In this document: piece after piece, positions 33,960 through 45,273 of the stretch
How the letters are laid out: each line of letters starts with the position of its first letter
How positions within the stretch are numbered: the first letter of the stretch is position 1
Origin: Leuctra nigra
Taxonomy: Eukaryota; Arthropoda; Insecta; Plecoptera; Leuctridae
Length of the DNA: 64,000 nucleotides
Assembly: GCA_934045905.1 (NCBI GenBank)
Contig: OW203769.1
Coordinates: 14,787,705 to 14,851,704 of the forward strand
Direction of reading: 5' to 3'
Position numbers and translations under genes: made by a program
The notes under the pieces: model-generated
The model's input: only the letters and a program-made list of their open reading frames with translations
What the model was told of the DNA's origin: nothing
Database searches by the model: none

Positions 33960-34500
33960 ATAAGCTGATAAATGTTTGATGGCATGATGCCATGAAGTCT
34001 GTGCTAACGCATCATCTAACTCTAGTATAGATAGGCTCTGATTCCATTGTTTAAACAAGAATTAATTGACAACGAACCTGACCAGCAGCCACTCCGTTTC
34101 GCTCAAATACCGTTTTTAGTTGGTTTAAGTGTATCTACCTTCAGGGATTGGCAGTATCTAAGATACTTATCTTCAGGTACGAAAGTATCTTAGTATTGAA
34201 TCTCAGATACGCTTTAGGAACATATCCTCTTATTGTAAATTTCTGTATTTCCTTCTGTTTCCATCTGAAAAAGCTTACTCTTTGGAACTACATCATGCTC
34301 TATGGTAATAAATGGTAATAATGGTAATAAATAACCTTTTGTAACCTTTTGAATCTCAGATACGCTTTAGGAACATATCCTCTTATTGTAAATTTCTGTA
34401 TTTCCTTCTGTTTCCATCTGAAAAAGCTTACTCTTTGGAACTACATCATGCTCTATGGTAATAAATGGTAATAAATGGTAATAATGGTAATAAATAACCA
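33960..34500. repeat. Dispersed repeat followed by a tandem duplication of about 155 bp
   Basis: 33980-34120 (ATGAAGTCTGTGCTAACGC, AACCTGACCAGCAGCC, AAATACCGTTTTTAG) is matched at 35415-35560. Then TTGAATCTCAGATACGCTTT through CATGCTCTATGGTAATAAAT occurs twice, at about 34196 and 34350, ending in (ATGGTAATAA)n. Confidence 0.7.
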
Positions 34501-34619
34501 AATTAAAACAAACACATACAAATTAAAAGTCGGTTGAATGTTGAAAGAATTCATATTTTTTCGAGACTTTTAATTCCAATAATGTTTTGAAGTAGGTATC
34601 TTGTATATTAAGGGGATTC

Positions 34620-35300
34620 TAGGGGCGGGGGGGGGGGGGGGGGGGGGGGGTATGAGATTTTAATTTCAGGGCAAATATTGTACGAAGATGTCAGCTGAGA
34701 TCGATATTTAGCGAAATCACCCCATTTTGAAAAGTCAAAAAAATATCCGGGACGATCCAAACTGGCCAAAGACGATTCACAGAAAAAATAGAAACTAAAT
34801 AACCGTTGAACATAGCAAGCTGAAACTTGGCATGAATAATCATAATACATATACCTATGAAGTGTCAAAGTCCTTTTTCGGTATTTTAATTCCAATTTTT
34901 GTAAAATAAAGTCGGTATGTACCGGAAATTTTGCCTATAATTTATTGATGCCTGTGGCCAGGTAAGATATCAAGTTATTACCAAAAAAAACTTGGTACCT
35001 TCTTCACATTTTCATAACAAAGACAACGAGCCCACTTTCAAGTCTGTAGAGTGAAAATTGCGGTCTGTGCGATTTTTTTTAATGAAACAGCAATATTTCG
35101 TCCAAAAAATTTCGGGGCCAAAATATTGGAGTCGAAAAAGGTCAAGTGGGCTGTAGAATCACTAATAGAATGAGGAAAATACATAATCTTCCTCTAATGT
35201 GCAATAGTTTGGCCAATTTCGTGTTTTATAAGTTTAGTCACGTGGTACCGTTGGAATACCCTTAAGTATTTTCAAGATATGTACATATTTTGTATCTGTA
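34620..35300 (+). repeat. RepF copy 1
   Basis: About 670 bp shared with 45980-46640. Words such as AAAAAAATATCCGGGA, GACGATTCACAGAAAA, ACATAGCAAGCTGAA and AGTTTGGCCAATTTCGTGTT occur in the same order in both. A G run of about 24 lies at its left border. No ORF is common to the two copies. Confidence 0.7.
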
Positions 35301-35615
35301 CTGTATCTTAGGCGAAGTATCATGTATCTCATACGTTTTTAAAGCGTCTTACCCATTCCTGCCTACATTATAATTTACTTTTGGCCAATCTAAAAACGGT
35401 ACTCGAAAAGATCGGAGATTTGATGGCATCATCCCATGAAGTCTGTCCTAACGCGTCATAACGCTAGTATGTGAGCTCTGATTTCATTGATAATAACAAG
35501 GATTGATTGTATCAAGGAACCTGACCAGAAGCCAACCCGTTTCGTCAAATACCGTTTTTACTTTGGCCAAATGTACTTAATTTACATTATGAAGTGTATT
35601 AGGTGTTTCTTATAA

Positions 35616-35735
35616 TTAGGAAAACGCTCAGTGTAACGCGTTGATGAGCGAGCACTGATACGTGCGACATCTCTAACCAAACTGAATCCACTCAATAAAA
35701 GATAACTAATTACTAAATCATTACTGAATTTCCTT
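35616..35735 (+). mobile_element. RepA left-end fragment
   Basis: TTAGGAAAACGCTCAGTGTA plus the GATGAGCGAGCACTGATACG block. It is cut short by the TA microsatellite and SINE copy that follow. Confidence 0.6.
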
Positions 35736-35755
35736 GCAACTTTCCTTCCACTCTG

Positions 35756-35756
<1 letters not shown>

Positions 35757-35806
<50 letters not shown>
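35757..35806. repeat. TA dinucleotide microsatellite
   Basis: Uninterrupted TA repeat of about 24 units next to the 3' tail of a reverse-oriented SINE. Confidence 0.9.
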
Positions 35807-35807
<1 letters not shown>

Positions 35808-35808
<1 letters not shown>

Positions 35809-36003
35809 CTGGGGCTTAACGTCGCACTGTTCTGCAGCGAGGCTAATGGCGACGGATGAATGATTATGATGATGATTGGGAGATGATGGTGAAGAGTAGG
35901 TAAGGTTGTAAGGTGGGAAGGAGGCGATCGTGGCCTATTAGTAGGGTACCTTCCCAGCTTTTGCCTGCCGACTGAGGGAATATCACGAAAAAAAACAGTC
36001 GAC
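35808..36003 (-). mobile_element. SINE copy, reverse, 5'-truncated
   Basis: Matches the SINE body in reverse (GGGGCTTAACGTCGCACTGT through GAAGGAGGCGATCGTGGCCT) but stops before the tRNA-like promoter region. 36004-36260 contains nothing recognised. Confidence 0.75.
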
Positions 36004-36260
36004 TTTTTTGAAGAAACCTTTATTTCCACATTTGAAAATGGTTCACACTTAGTTTACAATAAGAGAATAATACTTAGAACACTCTGTCTCTTCCACTTCC
36101 ACACCACAGATAAAATTAAAACAAATCCTGAGCAGAATACAAATGTGTTCTAATATAATAAAGTGTGAAAAATCAATAAGTGTACATGAGTGCAAATAAT
36201 TGCTAATTTCTATTGAAATTAAATGATCTTCAATTGATTCTGAGAATGCAATAGTACACA

Positions 36261-39200
36261 TCTAGTGGAGCGGTCGCTCCACGCCAGCCAAGTCGTACGG
36301 CGCGCGCACACTCTCATATAAAGGCTGGAGCAAACCCACTTTTACTGTAGGCATCAAAGTGGCATTTTCGGCCTACTGGATCTTAAAATTGGGGAATCTC
36401 ACATTGTTGGGAAATATCTCAATTTCGAGCAATGGCCTACCCTACAACATATACCAAATTTGGGAATAATAGGTTACGCCCTTTGCGAGCTAGAGGGCCG
36501 TGAAAACCGTGTTTTAGGGCGGTTTTCATAATCTTACTTATAGTTACCCAGTTCTGTCTGTCTGTGTGTGTGTCAGGAACGCCTGCGCGCGCATCCTCTC
36601 AATTTCGCGCGCACACTCTCTATGCTGTATTTAAAATTAAAATGGTCGACGTTACATTGCCCAAATCATGTCCAAAATACATCTTCTGCTCTTTGTGCAT
36701 AAATAAATAACTGAAACTTACCTAAATGGCAATCCTTATCCCTTTGTATTTATAAGAAAGAAATGTATTTTTACACAGAATAACTGTCCAAATCTTTACA
36801 TTATATTGAAAACGGCACTATTTTGTATTTAAAATGGTGGCCTTTCATTGCCAATCGTGTCTAAAAATACGTCTTTTGCCTTCGCAAAGTTAAGAAATAA
36901 CCATAACTTACCTAAAACGTAATCCTTATCCCTTTGAGTGTGTAAAAAAATCTACTATAACACATAATAACCGTTCAAAAGAGACATTACATATAGAAAA
37001 CTTCTTCACGCTAAGAAACGTCAAAGTGTAATTTTTATAAATTTTTCATTTCCTGTGTATTTTAGAGGGCTATGAAAACCAAACAAAGCCGATAGATTTT
37101 TAACATTGGCCTCAAGATACAATTTGCAAACGATCAAACGTATTATTTTCTTCCTACATTTAATCAACACGGCTCTGTAACCCTCAAACCAACTAAACCG
37201 ACGAAGTTTTTAAATAATGTTGTTAGATTAATCATTTTCAGTCGTTTCTTATTTCGTAGAGTGGTCTGTATTATTGAGTCATGTATTGACAACGAATTCA
37301 TGTTGCTGTTGATAAAGTTTGAAGCACCAATGTTTAAGTTTTACATTGTCAACTGAATATCTATACCTTAATTAGAGGTAGATGAGCTGAAGTCCATTTT
37401 AATATTCTTAAAGTGAGCTCAGAGAACAGTATTTCTGACATCAACCAATCATTTGTAATGGTGACATGAGTTTTTGTAAGAGAATACTTCAATATAACGT
37501 TATTTGTTAACAGTGAAACGGTACTTGATAGAGCTTGATTACAATCCAAAATTGTGCACCGCAAAATCAAACAAATTTACTTCCGCCCTACATCTGAGGA
37601 ACGTATATAATGAAACCGTAGATACCATGTAATAGCATCACAAATGAAGAAAAGGTCGTGGGCATCAGGTCACGGTATCAACGTAATGTATATATATATA
37701 ATATATTTTTTACGGCGCATACATTGTTTTTCTTCTTATTTTTATTTAGTACGAATACTTGGTGTAAATTTGGAAACTTATATGAAATTGTTTCATCATA
37801 ATAAGTATGATCAAATTGCTTTTCTTCGTTCCTCATGTTAACGTATTCTGTTAAGATTGGGTCATCAACGACGTCAAGTGTATTAACGACGCACACTCTG
37901 CTGACAAATATTGCTGTCGTTTTAAATTTACGCATACCTCACTGGTGCACATTGGTCATGTTTTACATGACGGGACCCTCTAGTAATAATAATAATAATC
38001 TTAGTAGTAGTAGTATCCTGGAATTCAAATCCGGTAAACAGGCCACAGCCTAAACGGCTGAACCGATTGATCTCACATTTTTACCACGTGTGCACTTTTG
38101 GCGTCTGATTTGCCCTCCTCCCCTTGACTTTTTTTGTGCCGCCATTTTGAAACCGGAAGTGACATCATATCTCGACAACGGCTGAGCTGATTGGAACGAA
38201 AATAGCGCCAAACGATTCGGACGGTCAACTATATGGATTATAAATAGCAACAGACTAAAATTTATGTTAACGAAACCGGAAATTACGTCATGAAATTTGA
38301 AATACATCGATTGGCATTTCGGCAACAAATTTGATCCGATTATTTTGATATTTATGTAACGTATGTACTTTTGATATCTCATTTGACTTGTTATAAAACC
38401 AACCGGAAGCCGCCATTTTGAAACCGGAAGTGACATCATATATCAATAACGGCTAAATAGATTTGAACGAAACCAGCGCTAAACAATTTAGACGGTCAAC
38501 TTTATGTATTATCATCAATAATATTTGCAGTTTTCCATACCAAAACTGGAAATGACGTCACACTTTTTAAGAATCTCACAAATTTACATGTTGATGCAAT
38601 AAATATACTATTTCAGACAGCTTATAATAAAATGTAATCATGTTTAAATTATAATTCAAGGAGTCAGTGATTTCAGCAGCCATTTTGAAACCGGAAGAAA
38701 CGCCATATCTCGAAAACTGGTTGACAGATCGGTATGAAACTAGCGCGAAACGATTCGGAAGGCCATCTCTATGGAATAGGAACAGTCAAACTAGAAGTTC
38801 CTATTTATGAGACCGGAAATGACGTCATTCAAATTTATAAATTATTATAATCCCCTCCTATACAATAAATACATTATTCAGAAAGCTTAAAATGATACAC
38901 ATCATTTATAGTTATAAATTCTATGTGGCAGTGCAGAAAGTTCAGCAGCCATTTTGACAACGGATATGTTGCCATATCTCGGAACTTGGTTGACCGATTG
39001 GAATGAAACCTTTGCTATTCTTCATGAAAATAACCAAATTGTAAAGGGTGATTTTTTTAAAGGATATAGTAATTGTTCATTCGATTGTCACAAGTTGTAA
39101 GAATAAACTAAAAAAAAGTAGTGATATCCCATTAAAAAACATTTCTTGTAAAAATAACAGCCAAGTCTCTTCGACTAAAAAAAAATATGAAATCTAAAAA

Positions 39201-39523
39201 TTCTGCACTGAAAAGTAGTGATATCAAAAAATGAGCCAAGTCCAAACTTAATTTGAAAATCAAAAAATACTTGGCACATCGTTTTTTAGGGCATTATAGG
39301 TGTACTATGTATATGGATATTTTATGTATATTTTATAATTGGCCTATACTTCCAAGCTTTTTATATACACGATGCGCCAAGTATTTTTTGATTTTCAAAT
39401 AAAGTTTTGACTTGGCTCATTTTTTGATATCACTACTTTTCAGTGCAGAATTTTTAGATTTCATATTTTTTTTTAGTTGAAGAGACTTGGCTGTTATTTT
39501 TACACGAAGTGTTTTTTAATGGG
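36261..39523 (+). mobile_element. RepB copy 3, longest uninterrupted copy
   Basis: Left end TCTA plus the hairpin GTGGAGCGGTCGCTCCAC; right end a foldback with arms about 39127-39285 and 39371-39520. Between about 38045 and 39010 the element carries four to five tandem subrepeats, each with a CCGCCATTTTGAAACCGG-like block and a CCGGAAATGACGTCA-like block. Two diverged copies of an AACTTACCTAAA..GTAATCCTTATCCCTTTG segment (about 36715 and 36905) lie in the left half. No transposase or Rep/helicase ORF is visible, so it is non-autonomous. Confidence 0.7.
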
Positions 39524-39855
39524 ATTAAATGTACACTCAAAGAAATAAGTATATTTAAAAGTCTTCGGGTTTCTTGGGTAAAATGATCATGAGGATGAGT
39601 CCACACTCCACATTGAACATTCAGTAAACATCTAAAATAAGTGAAAACGCACAGAAATTGAAGAGGATTCTGTTAGACAATGTCAAAAATTCCATGTTCT
39701 TACATAATTCCAGAAAGAATGTAAAATCTGGTATCGAGATAAACAATAAAAACATAACAAAATAAAAATATCATATTTCTACGATATTTTAAACCTTTAA
39801 TTATAATTTAGGCCATATACGTATTATTCACAGTATCATCCCGTCAAGTTCCACG

Positions 39856-41073
39856 TCAATCGACCCCGAGAAGAATGATTGTATAAGCCGTCACCGTAGC
39901 AACAACACTCAGCAATAACTTCGCATCAAAATCAAACATCCCGCATGCTGAGAAAGCCAACACATTGTGGTCCAACTGAACAGAAAACTCCTTCAACTCA
40001 TTCTTAACAGCGACACCTACGTCATCTGCCAGTAGACTTCGCTGCACCAATACCGCTGTCTTGTTCGCCTCCACACAGGTCACATGACAGGACGTTGCTA
40101 TGACAACCAACAATATAATCTTGATCAGAACCCAGAACACGTTTGTCACGACAATTGATTTTCCTACGAGCAAGATGTCTGTCCTGACTAAGCTTGGGTC
40201 CAGAAAATGTTGAAGCACAACAACTCCTACGTTAATGTAGCTTATGATTCCCACCAAAAGATACAGAGTAATGCTCAGCATTTGAAATCCATACATCGAG
40301 CTTACAACTTGAGAAACTTCGTAAAGTTCGCTGTGAGCCCAACGAAGAGATCGAAGAGCTGTTTTAGAATGTTCTCGTTCAAAACCAACTTTTCCCGCCA
40401 AAACAACTGAACATACGAAGTTCTTCCCATGATGCAATGTGTTCTTGATAACGGGTTTCTGGGTATATTCAGATACAAGCTTTTTGTTGATCCTGCAAAA
40501 CCCAAGTTTCAGATACAATACAATATGCACGAACTGTAAGCAAGTGAGATAGCAAATGCTGAACATGAAATATCTGAACAAAAGAAATGGAATAAAATTA
40601 AAATCTTTTAAATAATCATGGACTAGGTTGCAGAAAATTGTAATAAATAATAGAAACAATTCAAAGTACAAAACCTTCTTGATATTCTTATGTGATGTTT
40701 CCAAGTTAAGAAAGTCACTAACGGGTAAAAGATTCACCAGAACGCCGCGTAATTGTTGACGAAACCGCGTCGTTGCAAGAACCAGTGACGTAACGGCCGC
40801 CAACGACGCGGCAAGCGTCATCAGCGACCGAACAACGAGGTAGTTAGTTAATACACCAGAGGAATTAACAGCGTAAGTAGTAATCGTCCAAGAAGTCCCG
40901 ACAACAACGCCAAAGACAAGAAGATACGTGTAGCAGACGGCCATTTTGTTCACTGTGAAGTCTTGAGAAAATGGCACCAAGCCGAAGAGGCGAGAAGCGA
41001 AGAGAAGTGGTCCCGAACATGTCATAAGTCCTTCGAATCCTGACATCTTCGTTAGTGTCTTACGACCTGACAT
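39856..41073 (-). CDS. Gustatory receptor (7TM), tandem copy 1
   Basis: 405 residues without introns, similar to the neighbour at 41256-42470. Insect gustatory receptors are inverted seven-helix ligand-gated cation channels of the sensory dendrite membrane. Several hydrophobic helices are visible. The C-terminal signature region reads KNELKEFSVQLDHN, then FSACGMFDFDAKLLLSVVAT and AYTIILLGVD. The usual terminal motif (TY, five hydrophobic residues, QF) is thus only partly present: Tyr is kept, but the last residues are LLGVD. A shared N-terminal segment, RLFGLVPFSQDF..NKMA, supports the ATG. The second in-frame Met (residue 10) is an alternative start. The copies are 182 bases apart, same strand; separate transcription or co-transcription cannot be told apart. 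Confidence 0.85.
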   Translation of the reverse strand: MSGRKTLTKMSGFEGLMTCSGPLLFASRLFGLVPFSQDFTVNKMAVCYTYLLVFGVVVGTSWTITTYAVNSSGVLTNYLVVRSLMTLAASLAAVTSLVLATTRFRQQLRGVLVNLLPVSDFLNLETSHKNIKKVLYFELFLLFITIFCNLVHDYLKDFNFIPFLLFRYFMFSICYLTCLQFVHIVLYLKLGFCRINKKLVSEYTQKPVIKNTLHHGKNFVCSVVLAGKVGFEREHSKTALRSLRWAHSELYEVSQVVSSMYGFQMLSITLYLLVGIISYINVGVVVLQHFLDPSLVRTDILLVGKSIVVTNVFWVLIKIILLVVIATSCHVTCVEANKTAVLVQRSLLADDVGVAVKNELKEFSVQLDHNVLAFSACGMFDFDAKLLLSVVATVTAYTIILLGVD

Positions 41074-41255
41074 GTTTTAACCTGTTAATATCGCAAGTTA
41101 CTGTTTCACTGCGTACTTTATCCAGAATATGATGAGCTGTCAGTGAAATCGATGGTTCTACTACGCGTGTATTAAATTCCTACACAAACATCAAGAATCA
41201 ACATGATATTGTCAAAAAGCAGCATAAAGAAGTGGCTATTAGTCTAATTGAAGTT

Positions 41256-42470
41256 TCACACCGGGTAAACACCAAGCAGGATAATCGTGTAGCTCGCCAC
41301 CGTGGCAACAACACTCAGCAATAACGTCAAGTCCAACTGTATGACGTCAGCAGCGCTGAAGATCACGGGATAACGATGCATTTGATCCACAAACTCCTTC
41401 AGCTCCTTCTTCACGCCCACACTTACGTCATCAATCAGAATACATTGTTGAGCTAACAATGAGGTTCTACTGGCTTCTTTACAAGTCAAGTGACATGTCC
41501 CGGCTAAAGCCACTGTCATGAATATGTTAAATAGCAGCCAATAACAATCAAATAATATTACTTTGAGACCAAGATGAGCTAAATAGGCATCTTTGCCTTC
41601 ATACTGAACGTTTTCGAAAGTTATGTGTTCTAGAATAATCTTCAAATCAAAGATGGTTTTGTTGCTTAGAGCAGTGATGCTGAAAACCAAAGAAAGAAGT
41701 ATCGTTAGAATTTGATACCCGTAAGCTGAGTTAATATAACGAGACGCCAGATGAAGATCTTGATAAATCCTACTCAGATTCCTGACAAAACTACTCCAAT
41801 CCGTTGTCAATGATTCGTCATCGAACTTGATGATTGTGAAGCTGCAGCCATCTTGTTCAGTTCTTGAGAGTGATTCAAGATGGCGGTTCATGGCTGCGAA
41901 GAGATGATTTAGGAAAAGCACGAAGCTGACAAACTGAATGACAGTGACGTAGATGCAGATGTTGGTCAAAGAGTTCAAAACGATTAGGAGTGAGACGTGA
42001 CTCCACACAAAGAGTTGAAAAGTGAATGCAATCGAGAATAACACACTGGCTATTGACAACTGAATTAGAATACCGCGAGTGATTTTCGAATAAGTTCCAT
42101 TTCCTTCCAGTTCGTTGTTCACTCGAACCAAATTACTTAAAATATCCTTTAACTTCGGCATCAAATAAAGCGAAGACAAAAGTGACGTGACAATAGCAAG
42201 TGATGTCGTGACTCTTTCTAAGATTCTGGAGACGTAAAAGACTAGAGATTTCCCCTTGGATTGTTCCAGATAAGTCTGGACCCAATATATCGCTAGGGTG
42301 AGCGAGCCGGCAGCGAGCAGCGAAGTGTAAGCAGACGCCATCTTGTTGGACACGAAGTCCTGGGAGAATGGCGCGAGTCCAATGAGGCGGGATATGTAGT
42401 GGAGGTGCCGTACTGCTGATGATAGCTCCTGCAAACGTGGCGCCTCCACTTGTATCTTGCTACTTCTCAT
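41256..42470 (-). CDS. Gustatory receptor (7TM), tandem copy 2
   Basis: 404 residues without introns, tandem paralog of 39856-41073. Shared features: RLIGLAPFSQDF..NKMA near the N-terminus, a long third intracellular region, SAYGYQILTILLSLV, GTCHLTCKEASRTSLLAQQ, VGVKKELKEFVDQMHR, and the C-terminal DLTLLLSVVATVASYTIILL ending GVYPV. The Tyr of the family's TY motif is present (SYTIILL), but QF is replaced. The ligand is not predictable. The first ATG gives the usual family length of about 400 residues. Upstream (42510-43035) are three diverged tandem repeats that could hold its promoter. Confidence 0.87.
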   Translation of the reverse strand: MRSSKIQVEAPRLQELSSAVRHLHYISRLIGLAPFSQDFVSNKMASAYTSLLAAGSLTLAIYWVQTYLEQSKGKSLVFYVSRILERVTTSLAIVTSLLSSLYLMPKLKDILSNLVRVNNELEGNGTYSKITRGILIQLSIASVLFSIAFTFQLFVWSHVSLLIVLNSLTNICIYVTVIQFVSFVLFLNHLFAAMNRHLESLSRTEQDGCSFTIIKFDDESLTTDWSSFVRNLSRIYQDLHLASRYINSAYGYQILTILLSLVFSITALSNKTIFDLKIILEHITFENVQYEGKDAYLAHLGLKVILFDCYWLLFNIFMTVALAGTCHLTCKEASRTSLLAQQCILIDDVSVGVKKELKEFVDQMHRYPVIFSAADVIQLDLTLLLSVVATVASYTIILLGVYPV

Positions 42471-42509
42471 AGTTACTCGCTTACAACAACCATTTCAAAG
42501 TCAAACCAA

Positions 42510-43035
42510 ACTCGAACTGAAGCAATTTATAACTGACATAACTTTCAGAGCGAATTATTACGCTGTTAAAAAATAATATTTACGAAATTAACGAATCAAT
42601 AGTTAATTTCATTATTGCAAATGCATAAATATCGGATAATTTGTCACACTGGTTAACCGTATGATGGACAAAATACATTTTCTTCGTCAAAGAAGACAAA
42701 CTGAAGCAATATTATAACCGACATAACTTTCTGAGCGAATAATACATTGATAAAAAAAAATATTCACGAGATTAACGAACCAATAGTGCATTTCATTATT
42801 GCAAAATGCATAACATATTGGACAAAGAAGACGTTATCTTCGTCAAAGAAGACGAACTAAAGCAATCTATAACTGACATAACTTTCTGAGCGAATTATTA
42901 CATTGTTAAAATATAATATTTACGAAATCAATAAATCAATATGTTAATTTCATTATTGCAAATGCATAAAATGGTATAATTTGTCACACTGGTTAGCTAT
43001 CGGATGGACAAGGAAGACGTTTTCTTTGTCTCTTA
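42510..43035. repeat. Three tandem AT-rich repeats upstream of gustatory receptor copy 2
   Basis: A unit of about 155-185 bp recurs three times: GAAGCAATTTATAACTGACA (and variants), AACTTTCTGAGCGAATTATT, TTTCATTATTGCAAATGCAT, TTGTCACACTGGTTA and ATGGACAAA..TTTTCTT. The array directly precedes the receptor's start codon on its 5' side. Confidence 0.75.
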
Positions 43036-43425
43036 ACTTCCTTCTAATTGTATCAACTCGCTCAGTAACGAGCTCCACATGAATAGTAATGAGCCAAGTC
43101 GTTACACTCTGATTGTTCCTGACATGCAGTCAACACCTCCACAGGCACGCGCAGGTATTTCGATCACATTGCCAAGTGTCGTGATCACTGATGCGGTGAA
43201 TATGATTTCCTCAAACCACAGCCACAAAATGACACTCACACCTGGTTACACAATGAAATTAGCTCAATTCATACTTTTTTCACGCAAAATCGATAGTGTA
43301 ATGAAGTAAAATTATAAATTAATTTCGTATACACTTTCTATGAAATCTATGCCTAAATATGAGGAAAGGAAGTGGCTATTGTATAATGGGTTGTAATGTG
43401 TTGATGTAATATGTGATTGAGTTTG

Positions 43426-43462
43426 TATATAAGACAGTGGTGGAGTTAGGAGAAGTATCAGT
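43426..43462 (+). promoter_or_regulatory. Core promoter of the cuticle protein gene
   Basis: TATATAAG at 43426-43433 and an arthropod-type initiator TCAGT at 43458-43462, spaced about 33 bases. The initiator lies about 33 bases before the ATG at 43494. Confidence 0.75.
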
Positions 43463-43493
43463 ACACTGTCAACTGTTCTATCAACAATTCATC

Positions 43494-45273
43494 ATGCAGA
43501 CCAAGGTAATACAAACCAATAATATTAGAAGCAAGAGATAAGAATTCATATGAATTACAATACAAAATAATTAATAAGAAAAATAACTTTTGATTACTGT
43601 ATTCAGAGTATAATGAATAGTATCGAATAAATTATTAAATAATAATATATAAATAAAATTATAGTCACAGTTGAAACTTTTATTAATAATAAAAATAAAA
43701 TACTGTCATTAAAATTATTGCCACTTGAATAACTATAAAGTAAAATAAGATTAACAATTTAAAATTACGAAAATTAAGTGAATAACATGAAACAAACCAG
43801 TTAATTGTCAATAATTATTATATGAATTTTATTGAATATTAAAATACATAAATATAAAGAATTTTATAATAATTAATATAAGAATTAATAATTCTAGTCT
43901 CCGTTACATTTCAACATTTGCAAAATTGTGTGAAGGAGAGTTCAATGCACGGGAGTCCCAAAACTCCTGGCCAAAAGCTAATAGTACAATACAATACAGT
44001 ACCAAATGTGGTTACATCATTTTGTACTGTACACATTTTGCACAATTTTAGTATATTCTCTAAAAAAATTGTTGTTACAACTACATTGTATAATCTAATC
44101 TGATTTTGGATAAAATTTTACAGTATTGATTGTACACTCTTAGAAAGTAAATGTGGTATTACTATAGTAACTGGAATTTCATGTTGAGGTTCTTTACAAT
44201 GACGCACCGCTTATAACGCATTATTAATAGCAATTGTCTCGATATTAACTATTTATTTATTTTTACTATAACATCTTTTTCCGTTTCTAAAAAAGCTAAT
44301 TATCTAGTAGATAGTTATTTCAATAAAAATCCAGTACAAAAAGGACATTCAAAACGGTATTTCGATAACTAAATAGTGTTATTGTGATTCAGATTGTCGC
44401 CGCTCTCGCCCTGGTTGCGCTAGTTGCCTGTGTCACCGCTGATGGCGGCTACTACGGCCATGGCGGACACCACGAGCACTACGTAAGTCTCCCAACTAAT
44501 ACACTTTCAATCAGTCAAAACAACAACTAAACGCATCCCAAAAGAAGAAAATGATTTTGATTATAATTTTTAAAGGTTTAATTTATTAAGTATAAATGTT
44601 TAATGATTGCTCCATTCCCCCCCCACCCCAGAACGACGCCTACCACCACTACAATTTCTACTTTAGTATAAATGTTTACAGGCGCGTAGAAGGGGTGATG
44701 GGGCGTTATCCCCCCACTCGAGTAGACCACACAAACCATACACCATACAAAACTAAGTTTTGCTACCCAGAGTCACTTATAATTTGTTTACATTCTTAAA
44801 AAGCACCCTGCGGGGCAACAATAGGGGTTTGTTTGCTTCAGTGTGTGGATTTTAGAGCCTCAGAATCAATTTTAAATGGCTTACATTCTAAAAAAACGTC
44901 CTGCGGAGCTAAAACAGGGAACTTCGCTCTCCAGACCCCCTTCCGGGTGTTGCAATCCCCCCCTTTTCACGATGACAGTAGTTTCTACGCCCCTGAATGT
45001 GTAAATAATTGTTCCATCCACCCCCAGGCCGACGCCCACCCCCACTACAAGTTCGACTACGCCGTGCACGACCCTCACACGCACGACATCAAGAATCAAT
45101 GGGAGACGCGAGATGGCGATGTTGTCAAGGGTAGTTACAGTCTGTTGGAGGCAGATGGCACCACCAGGACTGTGGACTACACTGCCGATGACCACCACGG
45201 CTTCAACGCGGTCGTCAGGAAGTCTGGACATGCGCACCACCCCCAACACTACTCGCACGGAGGACATTACTAA
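43494..45273 (+). CDS. RR-2 cuticle protein (chitin-binding, CPR family), three exons
   Basis: Coding exons 43494-43505 (MQTK), 44393-44482 and 45028-45273 join in phase to a 115-residue protein. The first intron after four codons is typical of arthropod cuticle genes. Exon 2 completes the signal peptide ([16 protein letters not shown]) and adds a His/Gly/Tyr-rich segment ([13 protein letters not shown]). Exon 3 holds the Rebers-Riddiford RR-2 domain: [20 protein letters not shown], then [20 protein letters not shown], then [17 protein letters not shown], with a His-rich tail ending HGGHY. The secreted protein would bind chitin in the cuticle; RR-2 proteins are mostly associated with hard cuticle. 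Intron 2 contains a decayed duplicate of the exon 3 start and a RepG insertion. Confidence 0.93.
44589..44680 (+). pseudogene. Decayed duplicate of cuticle exon 3 acceptor and first codons
   Basis: AGTATAAATGTTTAATGATT, a C-rich tract and CAG precede AACGACGCCTACCACCACTA, which codes [11 protein letters not shown] against [11 protein letters not shown] in the real exon. The next copy of AGTATAAATGTTTA begins 76 bases later (44665) and leads, after the RepG insertion, to the functional GTAAATAATTGTTCCATCCA and CCCAG acceptor. It is therefore a tandem duplication of acceptor plus exon start. The acceptor looks usable and the frame stays open for 56 codons into RepG. Confidence 0.75.
44680..44996. 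mobile_element. RepG copy 1 in cuticle intron 2
   Basis: Ends AGGCGCGTAGAA and TTCTACGCCCCT are inverted. The core contains two CCTGCGGGGC / CCTGCGGAGC blocks with TTTTAGAGCCTCAGAATCA between them. Other copies: 50938-51135 and, in reverse, about 46893-47035. Confidence 0.7.
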
